A stretch of DNA of 64,000 nucleotides from Plumapathes pennacea. Lineage: Eukaryota > Cnidaria > Anthozoa > Antipatharia > Myriopathidae. Below the pieces are notes generated by a model that was not told where the DNA came from, searched no databases, and saw nothing but the letters and a program-made list of their open reading frames with translations. Below are positions 41,331 to 54,575 of the stretch, piece by piece (position 1 is the first letter of the stretch; the number at the start of each line of letters is the position of its first letter). The position numbers and the translations under genes are program-made. The stretch covers positions 22,927,069 through 22,991,068 of the forward strand of contig OZ038463.1 in assembly GCA_964036295.1 (NCBI GenBank), in the 5' to 3' direction.

Positions 41331-41597
41331 AATTCTTTGAAGATATACGAAAATTGTAAGACATGTTCAAGTGTGATTTTAGATCACACTTATACCTTCG
41401 TCGGAAGAAATAAGTTGAGTTGCACAAGAGAGTTTCACAATTCGACCATCCTGTGACTTGCGATTGAATCACCGCGATACCTATGTCTCCACAAAGCCGT
41501 ATATTTCTTCCAGATAAGTATCTGGAACATAAGTAAAGTGTCGGTTGCATATTGAGTATATTTTCATCAACGCAGAAACTGAAATACGGCAATCGCT

Positions 41598-42542
41598 CGG
41601 GTGTCTAGAAAACTAAGACCTCAGACCTCAGACCTAGAAAACTCAGACCCCCCAAAATACGCTAAACGATTCGACCATTCCTTCTCGTAATTACTTTAAC
41701 CGGAAGCTGCTCGAGCGAGACATCAAACAATGCGGTATTTTTAGCCATTTCGCAAACATTCGGCAGGGTCTGAGTTTTCCAGATCTGGAAATACCGCATT
41801 GTTTGATGTCTCGCTCGAGCAGCTTCCGGTTGAAGTAATTACGAGAAGGAATGGTCGAATCGTTTAGCGTATTTTGGGGGGGTCTGAGTTTTCCAGATCT
41901 GGAAAACTCAGACCCCGCCGAATGTTTGCGAAATGGCTAAAAATACCGCATTGTTTGATGTCTCGCTCGAGCAGCTTCCGGTTAAAGTAATTACGAGAAG
42001 GAATGGTCGAATCGTTTAGCGTATTTTGGGGGGGGGGGTCTGAGTTTTCCAGATCTGGAAAACTCAGACCCCGCCGAATGTTTGCGAAATGGCTAAAAAT
42101 ACCGCATAGTTTGATGTCTCGCTCGAGCAGCTTCCGGTTAAAGTAATTACGAGAAGGAATGGTCGAATCGTTTAGCGTATTTTGGGGGGTCTGAGTTTTC
42201 CAGATCTGGAAAACTCAGACCCCGCCGAATGTTTGCGAAATGGCTAAAAATACCGCATTGTTTGATGTCTCGCTCGAGCAGCTTCCGGTTAAAGTAATTA
42301 CGAGAAGGAATGGTCAAATCGTTTAGCGTATTTTGGGGGGTCTGAGTTTTCCAGATGTGGAAAACTCAGACCCTGCCCAATGTTTGCGAAATGGCTAAAA
42401 ATACCGCATTGTTTGATGTCTCGCTCGAGCAGCTTCCGGTTAAAGTAATTACGAGAAGGAATGGTCGAATCGTTTAGCGTATTTTGGGGGGTCCGAGTTT
42501 TCTAGGTCTGAGGTCTGAGGTCTGAGGTCTTCTAGACACCCG
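41598..42542. mobile_element. Foldback element with internal ~153-bp satellite
   Basis: Ends are inverted: cgggtgtctagaa at 41598 and ttctagacacccg at 42542, followed by matching gacctcagacctcagacct runs. Inside, a ~153-bp unit (ccgcattgtttgatgtctcg, agcttccggttaaagtaatt) recurs five times in plus orientation and once inverted at the left end. Similar 8-10 bp flanks gcaatcgc(tc/ga) sit outside both ends. Confidence 0.7.
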
Positions 42543-43015
42543 CAATCGCGAGTCGAGTTACATTTTTCTGTGGAATTCTTGCTGTCGTACTGCCCTTATT
42601 ATCCCAGATATTGGCTTCTTTCAGTGAAAAGTAGCTGTCTTTGCCTTTGATAGACCTCGGTGTGATCATTCAGAGCCACTCGTGCGACACAGAGCGCGAC
42701 GGCAATCGCGAGTCGATTACATTTTTCTGTGGAATTCTTGCTGTCGTGCTGCCCTTGTTATCCAGATATTGGCTTCTTTTACTGAAAAGTAGGTGTATTT
42801 GCCTTGATAGACCTCAGTGTGATCATTCAGAGCCACTCGTGCGACACAGAGCGCGACGGCAATCGCGAGTCGATTACATTTTTCTGTGGAATTCTTGCTG
42901 TCGTGCTGCCCTTGTTATCCAGATATTGGCTTCTTTTACTGAAAAGTAGGTGTCTTTGCCTTGATAGACCTCAGTGTGATCATTTAGAGCCACTCGTGCA
43001 ACACAGAGCGCTTAT
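42542..43015 (+). repeat. Three tandem copies of a ~158-bp unit
   Basis: Units begin gcaatcgcgagtcga at 42542, 42702 and 42859 and end with gagcgcgacg. Copies 2 and 3 are more alike than copy 1. No coding role seen. Confidence 0.85.
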
Positions 43016-43229
43016 AGAAATTATTCAAAATGGCGCAGATTTGGAACATCGCCCACCAACCAACGAAAAATCTCGATTTCTCGCGGCTGCGGAAAGCACG
43101 TGACAAGTATCCCATCGACCCCACGGTACCCAAATCCGGTTTGAGATTAGGGTTACGTTCTCCTTCGTCGAACGCAATAAGTATACTGTTATACAGTAAG
43201 CTAGAAGTTTTGATACATTGATAAAGTTT

Positions 43230-43521
<292 letters not shown>

Positions 43522-43525
43522 AAAA

Positions 43526-45200
43526 TGGACAGAAGGGGCTCATATTCTTCGGTTTGACTCCCTCCCCCATCCTCCCCTCTATTCAATGTTGGCTCATTGT
43601 GCAAGCTGAGACCAAAACCGGACGGGGTGGGGGGTTGGCTCTCAAAGTCAGCCTGCACTTCTGTCTACAAAGAACGTCAACAGCAGTGCATGCAAGAATC
43701 TTGGCCTGAACTAGGAGCCTCTGTCACATAACTACAATACATAGTAGTATCTCAAAGTCCCTATTGATGAGTTATTTTGTAAATTACAAGGGTCACCTTG
43801 AATAAAAAGAAAAGGCTCTCATTGATCCATCTTTCCCTGTTAGCATCATCTGTTTCACACACCCATAAAAAAAATGACCACTCCCCAAAAGGCTATGTGG
43901 TCACTTTTTAAGTGACTGTATGAGTAACAATCTCAATAAATTCCTAAACATAGTTTTAACTGCTGTAAATCTAAAGCTAAATTATTTGTGGTGAGTTCCT
44001 CCCAATCTCTTTGGGGAATGGTCACTGATCATGGGTAGTGTGTGTGTGTGTGTGTGTGTGAGGGATGGGGGGATGGGGGTTTGGGGCTGGAAAAAGGGGG
44101 AAGTCAGTGTTAGAAACTTTTTGTGACCCCCATGCGTAGCCTCCTCATAGCAACAGTCAAAACCTTTTTGACACCCCCCTCACCCTCATGACCACCACCA
44201 CATTTCACTTTTTCTGAAGGTCAGTGAAGTGCACAGAACATATTTACATAATTGTGAGAATACCCCTGGTAAATTTGGGAAAGTATACCAGTGAATTAAA
44301 AAGCAATCTATAATCCAACACTTCATTCAACACTCACATTTTCTGACTAAAATTAGTGCTGGTCATTTTGGAATTCCTACTAAAATTGAGTAAGATGCTT
44401 TCGACAAGTGGTTAGTTAAGATTGACAGGTATGGAAGAAAGTAAGACAGCCCAAAATTTTGAATTTCTGGACTCTTGAAGATGCTTTCCCACATTTTGAA
44501 GAACAGGACAAAACTTGATATCCCTCCCTTCACTTTATTTTTTGTTGCCTGTGTATTTGCCAACCCCCAGGTACCATAAACAATGACCATTCCCTTACAA
44601 TAGAAGTATGCTGGTAGTATGAAGGCAGTGAGCGGAAAGCAAGATATTAAACCACTGATACAAAGCAGCAGTTGTTACAGCATACCACTAGGGTCAAGAC
44701 TTGACATCTGACATCTCGGATGGAGGAACTATTAAATACCTTAATGTGTGATTGTTTGCTTTCGATATTGAATTTTGTGGTATAATTGACACATACCATT
44801 TTCTGCCTGCTGCTCGGGGGCTTCCTTCTAAACTCTTTGAGATTCTTTGAGGATAAGAAACCTCTGGGAACACTTCTGGGTATCTACATATTACGAAGCG
44901 TCACCCACATGTGAATAGACACTTAAATATAAGCTAATAATCTTGTGGTGTGTGATTTGTGACTTGTGCATAGTATTGCTCCAGGTCACTAAAACACAAA
45001 AGACAAGTGCAAATATGCAACAGTATTTGTACACAGCATACATGATGTGAGCTGATGCATGATTTTTAGTGTAGTTGTTTTATACTAGTAACAAGCACAA
45101 ATAGCTATTCACTCACCCTACGGTGTGCCCATACACACGTCCTATTCCTGGCCTCGTATTTACAGGTTGCACCGACGCGGCATCACGGTATCATTGATGA
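43526..45200. other. No gene recognised
   Basis: 1.7 kb of mostly unique-looking sequence with a short (GT)n at 44.04-44.06 kb. Open frames are short and unsupported. Confidence 0.45.
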
Positions 45201-45204
45201 GTTT

Positions 45205-45345
45205 TAGGCCTGGGTCAAATGCCGTACTTAACATGAGCCAAACTCAATGCAAATGAGCAAAATCCGCATTCCGTTGTTTGAGCTTTATATTTGCATTGAG
45301 TTCGGCTCTTGTGACGTACGGCGCTTGACCCGGGCTTTAGCTGGC
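45205..45345. repeat. Short inverted-repeat element
   Basis: Left arm aggcctgggtcaaatgccgt...actcaatgcaaat; right arm atttgcattgagttcggctc...cgcttgacccgggct. A MITE-like hairpin of about 140 bp. Confidence 0.6.
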
Positions 45346-45789
45346 TTTTGGTTTACGACTTCGAAGTCGTGCAGCTCCCTTTGAGATTGTCGTGGGAATG
45401 CTTCTGCTCATACTGACGTTTCCGCTGTCTTTATCGTATGTGTGCGACAGCAACAATTCAATGCCAACTTCTTCGGTCGTCGTTCGATTATCAAGGCCGC
45501 CATCTTTCTCGCGCCAGGCAGTCACCTGAGGCCCATTCTCCCTCTGCCAATATTAACGCGAGTCCTAGTCCCTAGCCTGCGCTTGACTTCGAGTCACGCA
45601 TGCAACAAGCCGCGCAGGCAAATACAAGGGCCTGTTGCGCAGACCATAGTCTCCCTCCCGTGTAATATAGCCTCATCTAAACACGCGGAAAGTTGGGAAA
45701 CATAAGAGTAGCGTAGGGAAACCACGAGGACGAGGCCCGCCGACCGGGCTGCCGGTTCGGTGCGCTCACTCGCGAGAGATTATCAACAC

Positions 45790-45990
45790 TCGAAGGTAAA
45801 GTTCGTATCTCCAAGTTGCCATGTAATGTTCTGTTTATTATATAGATATCGATGAAATATACAGAACAAAGACATGTCTCACAGCCTTTATTTCCCGTCA
45901 GAACTTGATCTCTTTAAAAAAACGCTCGCACAGTGAACATATCATTCAGTATCCTTCACGTGTGAAGATATCGCGCGCGATGACTATATA
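45790..45990 (+). repeat. Dispersed repeat, intact copy
   Basis: Shares cgtatctccaagt, gttctgtttattatatagat, agaacaaagacat and atatcgcgcgcgatga with 53.78-53.93 plus 54.24-54.28 kb, where a hairpin element interrupts it. Confidence 0.6.
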
Positions 45991-46594
45991 ATAAGTAAGA
46001 TATTAAGCAGTTATTGGACGAAGTTGAGGCAAAGGCATATAATTGATCTGCGAGACACTAACAAATCACGATGTTTTGCGATGACTGAGTTCAATAATTG
46101 TTTTATCATTCGATTCATTAAAATTGTTTTTCACATTATGCACAAGATCTGATAGGAAGCGCGCGCTGCTATGAAACAACACAAAGAAGCCAAACGTATT
46201 CGTTCTCAGTTGAAAGCTTTAATATTCTCCCGACTCGAAAGTACACATACGTAAATTAAGTTTTCGTCAATAATTAGCGTTTAAATGTGGACATCACTCA
46301 GAAAAAGTTCAAAACGATCAAGTGCAATCTTCATTGATCTTCAAATCAGTCACTTTATAATCAAAAATCCTATCTTACCGAAGTTTAAAGAGCAGTCTGC
46401 TGCGAATGTTGGATACTCAGCTGATTGAGAATATGCTCTTCTTGGGAGAGTGTGAGAAGTGGTTTGAAGTGGGGAAGAAGTGGGGAAAAACGCTCGCCTT
46501 CGGCTCGCGTTTCTCCCTACACTTCTTTCCTGCTCTCGTCACTTGCTAAGTGCTTTATTTCTGACCGGAGCACGCTTGAAACTGGTTTATTTGT

Positions 46595-46994
<400 letters not shown>

Positions 46995-47065
<71 letters not shown>

Positions 47066-47076
47066 ATATATATATT
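46995..47076. repeat. (TA)n tract, right of MITE
   Basis: About 82 bp with one TTTA interruption. Confidence 0.93.
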
Positions 47077-47948
<872 letters not shown>

Positions 47949-48225
47949 CAGTCGTTTCAAAAAGGTTGACCATCAAAAAATAGCAAATAGGCAAATACCA
48001 CGACCGAAGGGATATTGGGATTCGTATTTCAGCTTGTTTACTGAATAGCCAAGAATTTCAGGGAAATATGTTATTCTCCAGCGAAGTTCACACTCTACGC
48101 ACACGACATGACTTATTCGAACGTGAATATTATCAGATTCATATCATTTCGTCTATTTCACAGAATCCCTTTCGGTTGTGGTATTTGCTTATTTCGCTAT
48201 TTCTGGAGGGTCAACCTTTTTTTTT
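47949..48225. mobile_element. TA-flanked MITE with damaged right end
   Basis: Starts cagtcgtttcaaaaaggttg directly after TA. The arm aaataccacgaccgaaggg pairs with ccctttcggttgtggtattt at about 48.17 kb, and ggttgacc with gggtcaacc near 48.21 kb. The expected CGACTG right end is missing. Confidence 0.6.
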
Positions 48226-48316
48226 TAACCAAACTTGTTACTAGCCAGTATTTTTTTTTTTGCAATATTTATGGTGTAATTGACTGATACATCGATTGAT
48301 TGATGCATCACAAGTT

Positions 48317-48389
48317 GTTTCTGTAGTGTAGTGGTTATCACGTCCGCTTCACACGCGGAAGGTCGCAGGTTCGAGCCCTGCCAGAAACA
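48317..48389 (+). tRNA. tRNA-Val (anticodon CAC)
   Basis: 73 nt including discriminator A. Acceptor GTTTCTG/CAGAAAC, anticodon stem TCCGC/GCGGA, loop TTCACAC, T-arm GCAGG-TTCGAGC-CCTGC; CCA is not encoded. A and B boxes intact. First gene of a nine-gene Val cluster. Confidence 0.95.
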
Positions 48390-48526
48390 TGCCTTTTACT
48401 CGAAAACGACGTTACTTGGTCAGCATCAACTTTTTTCGATCAGAAGCCAGAACCAAAACAAGTATGGCGATTGGGAATGGAAAATGGCAGTTTCTTTTGC
48501 TCGAGCAAGTCCATTTTGTGAAATTT

Positions 48527-48594
48527 AAAACGGTGGGTCTATGAGCCATTCGTTTCAAAATTTGAAACGATTGGCTCATAGACCCACTGTGAGC
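48527..48594. repeat. Near-perfect 60-bp hairpin
   Basis: ggtgggtctatgagccattc...gtttcaaa faces tttgaaacgattggctcat...agacccactg. Sits between tRNA-flank duplications. Confidence 0.75.
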
Positions 48595-49530
48595 TAGTAC
48601 ACATTTTTCGCCGAGGGATCACAGACTTTCTGATCAAACTTCAAAGAGTCGTTTTGCTCTGGATGACGCATAAACATCAGCTTAGTCCATCAGTTTCACT
48701 GTGCTATCTTCTTGCAAACCCATCGTTCTCCGGACGTTGTGTTGCCATCATCGACAGTTTTGCTTCTCCTATAACGTCAAAAACAAAACTCTATAATTAA
48801 TTTACTTTACTTAGTTTTAACGGCAAAAAGAGTTAGAGAGGGAGGGGGGCGACAAAAGCTCCTTAACGCCTCCCCCTGCGCGATGCTTTTCTCTTTGTCG
48901 TCTGCTGCATGAAAACAAATTTTATCACACAGGTTGTTTTAAACAGGATGCTGATGTATTTTCGGCTGGTCAAAATGTAAAAAATAGACCGACTGAGGGA
49001 CGCAATTCCCACTCACCATTTAATGCTGCTAACGACGGATATTGTGAAATAGTATATTCATACAGGGTTTCACTTCCCAACATTGACTTGGGGAGTTCTT
49101 TGTTTTATTGTGGGATGGCTAACGCAATGGGATATCTACGGTGGCTGTGATACCGTGCTCTGAAGGACCATTACAAACCACAAGTTTACATCGCTCTTCA
49201 TCGCGCGATAAATACAATACGAGTTATATTGCGCGATAAATCTCTATTATAGCGTGATGAATCTATCGCTGGACTGCGATTGCGGGCTCCAAGCCATGCA
49301 TGTGCTCCAAGATGGCGGAAGCTTAGTTTGTAGATGAGAAGGAAGCTGAGTATTCTTGAAGAGTCCAGCCCAAGATTGAAGTATTTTTTCATCAGGAAGT
49401 TCCTATCCGAATTATGTCTATTCAGGTGAATTTGGTGTAGACGTGATTCAGATAGGGACTTTCTTTCAAAGAAAGCATATGGCCATTCAGAGCCACAGTA
49501 AATATCATTAGGTAGCACTGTCCTACGGTT

Positions 49531-49603
49531 GTTTCTGTAGTGTAGTGGTTATCACGTCCGCCTAACACGCGGAAGGTCGCAGGTTCGAGCCCTGCCAGAA
49601 ACA
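49531..49603 (+). tRNA. tRNA-Val (anticodon AAC)
   Basis: Loop CTAACAC; all stems paired. A ctttttcc run a few bases downstream can serve as pol III terminator. Its flanks match those of the gene at 55492. Confidence 0.96.
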
Positions 49604-50115
49604 ATTTCTTTTTCCAACAAACTAAACCTTTTCTAAGTTACGTATGTGTCTTTTTCGGAGAATCTGGCGTATTTAATGTTTTATATACATGCCTTCAGGC
49701 ATTTCTGATTGCTGTAGAAGTAGGGCTAAACTGCATCAACTTCAGTGACACAACCAGTGTCTGCACGTTGCATGACGCGAAGACAAAACTGAACTTAATA
49801 ACAGTCGGTATCTTCGTCTCGAGCAAAAACTTTCACTTTTTCAGGCAAAGCAACAATTGCATATTCCTAAGTAGGAACAAAAGAAGATACTGTAAGAGAT
49901 AATTTCACTGGCTGCCATCAGAGATTAAGCCCGCCGCACACGGGAGGAAGTGAGTAATCTAACTCGCAAAGAACATGGAGTCATCTAATTTGGCAATCTT
50001 TCGTTACAAAGCCTTTCATTGGACGTTGTGGTTTTGTTGTTATCATCTCACTATGAAAAATGTCTGGAATGTTATTGGCTGGGAGCAAGCAATTTTATCG
50101 TTTATTTGCACGTGC

Positions 50116-50507
50116 AATTGACCCTTTCGGTAAGCGTGTCACGTGACCTGAAATGGGACAACACACCAACATGCGTTTTTAAAGAGACCCTCTCACCGTA
50201 GATGCTTTGTGCGCCCAGTAACTGACGGCGGCCATTTTCGTACCATACGAAAATGGCGGACTCTCACGATTTTCTATGTTTTAACGCGAAATAAATCAAC
50301 ACAAACTCAGAAAGTGTATTGAATACGGCAAGCAGCGACAGTCAGATCAATCAGTCATAACGTGGGCGCCTCAGGAAAATCGAGCCTCGGATGTAAATAT
50401 AAACATGGGCGCGCAAACTATCTACGGTGAGAGGGTCTCTTAACAGCAAAATATCACGCTGTTGTCCCATTTCAGATCCCGTGACACACTAACTGAAAGG
50501 GTCAATT
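50116..50507. mobile_element. Outer inverted-repeat element interrupted by a second one
   Basis: Left arm aattgaccctttcggtaagc...gtcacgtgacc...gggacaac; right arm gttgtcccatttcagatccc...gtgacac...gaaagggtcaatt. A related uninterrupted copy lies at 56085-56340. Confidence 0.7.
50179..50443. mobile_element. TTAA-flanked MITE nested inside the outer element
   Basis: Between TTAA at 50179 and 50440. Ends agagaccctctcaccgtaga and tctacggtgagagggtctct. An inner hairpin ggccattttcgta/tacgaaaatggc lies near 50.24 kb. The duplicate block at 56148-56151 has a single TTAA and no insert. Confidence 0.85.
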
Positions 50508-50813
50508 AACGTTACAGTAGACCAACCAATAACTTACACGTTTTCTGTACCTTTCCACGATTATATCTGAAGACAGTTATAGTTGTCAACCGCGACATCA
50601 GTGTGTGCTCTAAATTAGAAAAGTTTGTTTGGGTTCTACCGTCCCAACGAACTTAGTCACATTATAAGCAAGTAAACACATGAATTGCTCATGCAACTAA
50701 TGATTTGCACCACTTGTGATATTTAAAAATTGTACGAAGGTGCACGGGCGGTGCAAACTATTAATCATATGAGCAACATTAGTTTTTATGACTTAAAGCT
50801 TTTCGAATAAGTA

Positions 50814-50886
50814 GTTTCTGTAGTGTAGTGGTTATCACGTCCGCTTTACACGCGGAAGGTCGCAGGTTCGAGCCCTGCCAGAAACA
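50814..50886 (+). tRNA. tRNA-Val (anticodon TAC)
   Basis: Loop TTTACAC gives anticodon UAC; otherwise identical to the other cluster members. Confidence 0.95.
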
Positions 50887-51481
50887 TGCCTTTTACACGG
50901 AGACGACGTTACTTGGACAGCATCAAAATTTTGTTTTCAGAAAAACTGACTTGCTAGAAGAATGCAGCCACTTTGGAAACCCCCGTTACAAAGCGTTTTT
51001 ATAATAATTTATTAGAACTGAAGGACTCTTGCCGAATAATTCGAGAGTAAACGATACCTTTTTTAGCTCTGTCATATAGAAGAAAAAATGAACTTTCTAA
51101 GGTGGGATATTGACGTGATTTCGCGGGAGATGAGGAGCGCGTAGAGTGTGTGTGTTATGTATTGAATGCATTAAAATTATAATTTTACCATAGCAACCAT
51201 TTTTTAAAGTTTTCTGTATTTCAAAAGCTTTTCTACGACTTTATCCAACAAAAGTTAGATTTCAGTGTCCGAAAACAAGTGTTTTTTAAAAGCTTTGAGC
51301 CATGAACCTTTTTATAGCCGCATGATAAACAGACAATTGTATGAGTTGCTCATGCAACTAATGATTTGCACCACACGTGCAGATGTTTGAAAATTGCACC
51401 AAGTTGCAGGGCCCTATGGTATAGTTTTCAAACATCCCCTGTGGACAGATGCAAAGAAACAAAGCTTTGGATAAATTTTGT

Positions 51482-51509
51482 CCCCCCCCCCCCCCCCCCC
51501 CCCCCCCCC
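51482..51509. repeat. Poly-C tract
   Basis: 28 C followed by A-rich sequence. Confidence 0.9.
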
Positions 51510-51609
51510 ACCAAAAAAAAAAAAGACTTGCTAGAAGCATGCAGCCACTTTGGAAACCTCCGTTATGAAGCGTTTTTCGGTGACAAGTTGTTTTTGTTTA
51601 AATTCTTTT

Positions 51610-53100
51610 TTTAGTTATTTATTAGCAAATATTTTCAGATTCATCCTAAGTCACATGCACATAAGAATATAGAATACCAGTGGGACCCCGTAAATTACGC
51701 GAACAGATAAAATGCAAGTCAAAAAGTTGTGAGTTCAACCTCCGACACGACATATGTCTCAAACTTAATTAATAACATTTTTCATATTTATCGCATCAGG
51801 CGGAGTTTAACTTTACATTCCAGTTTCAACAGTTGGCGAGTTATGTTATTTCATTGCTCATTTGTCAGAATAATTTATAACTAAAATTTTCAAGTTTTTG
51901 TAAATTAACTTGCAACTCGCAACTCGCAACTTTTTGACTCGCATCCTTCGTCAACCCGTAAATTACGGTAATCGATTTTTTTCTCTTTCTTAATTTCTTT
52001 CTTTCTTTCTTTTTAAAGTCCATGAATCACCAAGACCGTGTGAAAGTTCTTGCTTTGATGTAACCAGGGCTTTTAATATTAGATAGTCTTTAGTTAGGAG
52101 ACACTATACTTAGAGAGTTTTAAAAACATTTTTTCCATTAACTCAGTCAAAGTTCTGCATACTATTATTAGGGTTACTTTTCTTTGATCTGTCAATTTAT
52201 TGAAGCTGCTAGTGTTTTACTAGGTGTAAAAAAGTCAAATAAGAGCATTCACCCTCTATTTAGGCGGTCAGTTGTCGAAATCCCGGCAATTGCTCCACTT
52301 AATTACTGTAAACGTGACCTCTATTAAGCGGTCACCTCTATCAAGCGAGCTCGGACACCCTTTTCAATTTGTCCCAATGGCTCTTTTTAATGTCTTTGCT
52401 CCTGTATAAAACGATCACTTCTTTGCAATATCTTTTTACAGATATTGCGAAACAGCTATTAAAATATCTTCGTAGCTCAAATCATAGAGACCAGACGGTC
52501 CTTCGGAACAGTAAAATAGCCTGCACAAACGGCCGACGCGATCAGTACACGGGCCTCAGTCACTCGAAGAGCGAAGCTCTCAGGTAGTGGGGTGGGGGGT
52601 ATTTATTTGAGCTGAAGGACTCTTGTCGAATAATTAGAGTGCAAACGATACACTTTTCTAGCTCTGTCATAAAGAAGAAAAACATAATAATCTAGTTAAA
52701 ACTTAAAACCTTTTAAGAGTTAAAAGTTAAAACTTTTTAAAGCGGGATATTGATGTGATTTCGCGGGAAATGAGGAACGCGTAGAGCGCGTGTGCAATTA
52801 AAATGTAATTGTAAATGTAAATAAAAATGTAATAGCATTAAGTGCATTTAGTTCAAATGTAACCGTAACAATTAATTTTTTTTTGTTTTCTGTACTTTTA
52901 AAAGCTTTTCAACGACTTAATTTGACAAGAATTAGATTTCAGTGTCCGAAAATAAGTTTTTCTTTGAATTTTGAGTAACGAACTTTTTATAGTCACACGA
53001 TAAACAAATAATCATATGAGTTGCTCGTGCCATTAATGATTTGCACCACTCGTGATGTTTAAAATTGTACCAAGTGCCGATGGCATGATTTTTTAACATC
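51610..53100. other. No gene recognised
   Basis: Spacer between tRNA genes. Parts (52.6-53.1 kb) resemble 50.99-51.4 and 58.3-58.7 kb, so it includes old copies of the tRNA-flank block. Confidence 0.5.
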
Positions 53101-53128
53101 ACCTGTTAACAGATGTAATGTATGAGTT

Positions 53129-53201
53129 GTTTCTGTAGTGTAGTGGTTATCACGTCCGCTTTACACGCGGAAGGTCGCAGGTTCGAGCCCTGCCAGAAAC
53201 A
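53129..53201 (+). tRNA. tRNA-Val (anticodon TAC)
   Basis: Loop TTTACAC, full cloverleaf. The 0.6 kb downstream is copied beside the gene at 56602. Confidence 0.95.
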
Positions 53202-53783
53202 TGCATTTTACACGGAAACTTCGTTACTTGGTCGGCATCAACTTTTTTTTCGATCAATCAGTAAAACAGTAAAACTAGAACAGTCGACGTTTACACTTGC
53301 TTGGGACATGTCCGACGATTGGGACTGGAAAATGGCAGCTTGAGCTTTAGTTTGCTCTTTCACAAGTTTTGTGGAATCTCAATATTTTATCAGCAATGAC
53401 TCTTTCGAATAGACAAGATTGCAATGAAGACCCGAAAACGAGCCAAGGCCATCTTGTGAAATCTAACCGGCACAAGTAATCGATCTTCGAGTCCAAAGTT
53501 TCAAGTGTGAGCGGCACTCTTTTCTCCAAGGGAAACTTTCTGAGTCCAGTACCAAATAAACGTCAAATAATCGTCTTGCTCTGGTCGTTTAGTTCCAAAC
53601 TGACGTTGCGTTGCCGTCATCAACGAGTTTACACCCCCTACAGCGTCAAAATCAGCCACTATAATTTTACTGTGAAAACGTTGGGAGAGGGGGGAGGGGT
53701 GGCTAAAGCCTCTCAGACCTCCCCATGCGCGGTGCCTGCTAAATAGTAATGATAGACAATTTCTCATCAAAGTTCTCATCAAA

Positions 53784-54285
53784 ATTCGTATCTCCAAGTG
53801 GCCATGTAATATGTTCTGTTTATTATATAGATATCAATTAAATATACAGAACAAAGACATATTTCACAGCCTTTATTTTCTGTCAGAACTTGCTGTCTTC
53901 AAAAATCGCGCGCACAATGAACATATTTAACAATTATTCGCCAAAGTGGAGGTGAATAGCGGTGGATATTTACCGAGCCGTTTCGGCGAGGTAAATATCC
54001 ACCGCTATTCACCTCCACTTTGACGAATGATTGTTTTAGTATATACCACACAAGTTCAATAGCCAACTCCCAAATAGCTATTTCATTTCTGACAAAAGTG
54101 GGCAAAAATTGGGTTCGCGCGCCATTATGTTTTACCGGAAGCCGCCGGAAGGTGGATAGTACTTGATATTCCGAGATTGAGGAGCCAATCAGAGCGCGCG
54201 AAAAGCACTATTCACTTGTGTGGTATATACTAACATCCATTATCCCGCACGTGAGAAAATATCGCGCGCGATGAAAATACCAATT
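53784..54285. repeat. Dispersed repeat interrupted by two hairpins
   Basis: Sides match the intact copy at 45.79-45.99 kb. Between them lie a ~103-bp palindrome (53931-54033, arms with gcggtggatatttacc) and a second inverted pair tagtatataccacacaagt at 54037-54055 and 54214-54232. Confidence 0.65.
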
Positions 54286-54502
54286 TTTAGAACTGGAGAA
54301 ATCTTGCTATGTTATCGATATCTATATAATAAATATATATTTTTTTCAACCAATGGGATCCATGACTACAAGCTCTGCTTTCTTTTTGATTCCAGTCATT
54401 TACACACCAAACTTGTTACTAGCCAGTTTATAAATCATTTTTTATAATATTCATGGTGTAAAGACGGTGAAACATGGATTTTTTAATAAGTCATAACAAG
54501 TT

Positions 54503-54575
54503 GTTTCTGTAGTGTAGTGGTTATCACGTCCGCCTCACACGCGGAAGGTCGCAGGTTCGAGCCCTGCCAGAAACA
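54503..54575 (+). tRNA. tRNA-Val (anticodon CAC)
   Basis: Loop CTCACAC; anticodon CAC. Sits in the duplicate of the block holding the gene at 48317, but with loop base C instead of T at position 32. Confidence 0.95.

Noticed and set aside
45337-45525. Possible first exon or CpG-rich promoter (GAAAGATGGCGGCC word on the minus strand)
   Set aside because: Only a motif and a short frame; no splice-linked downstream coding sequence recognised.
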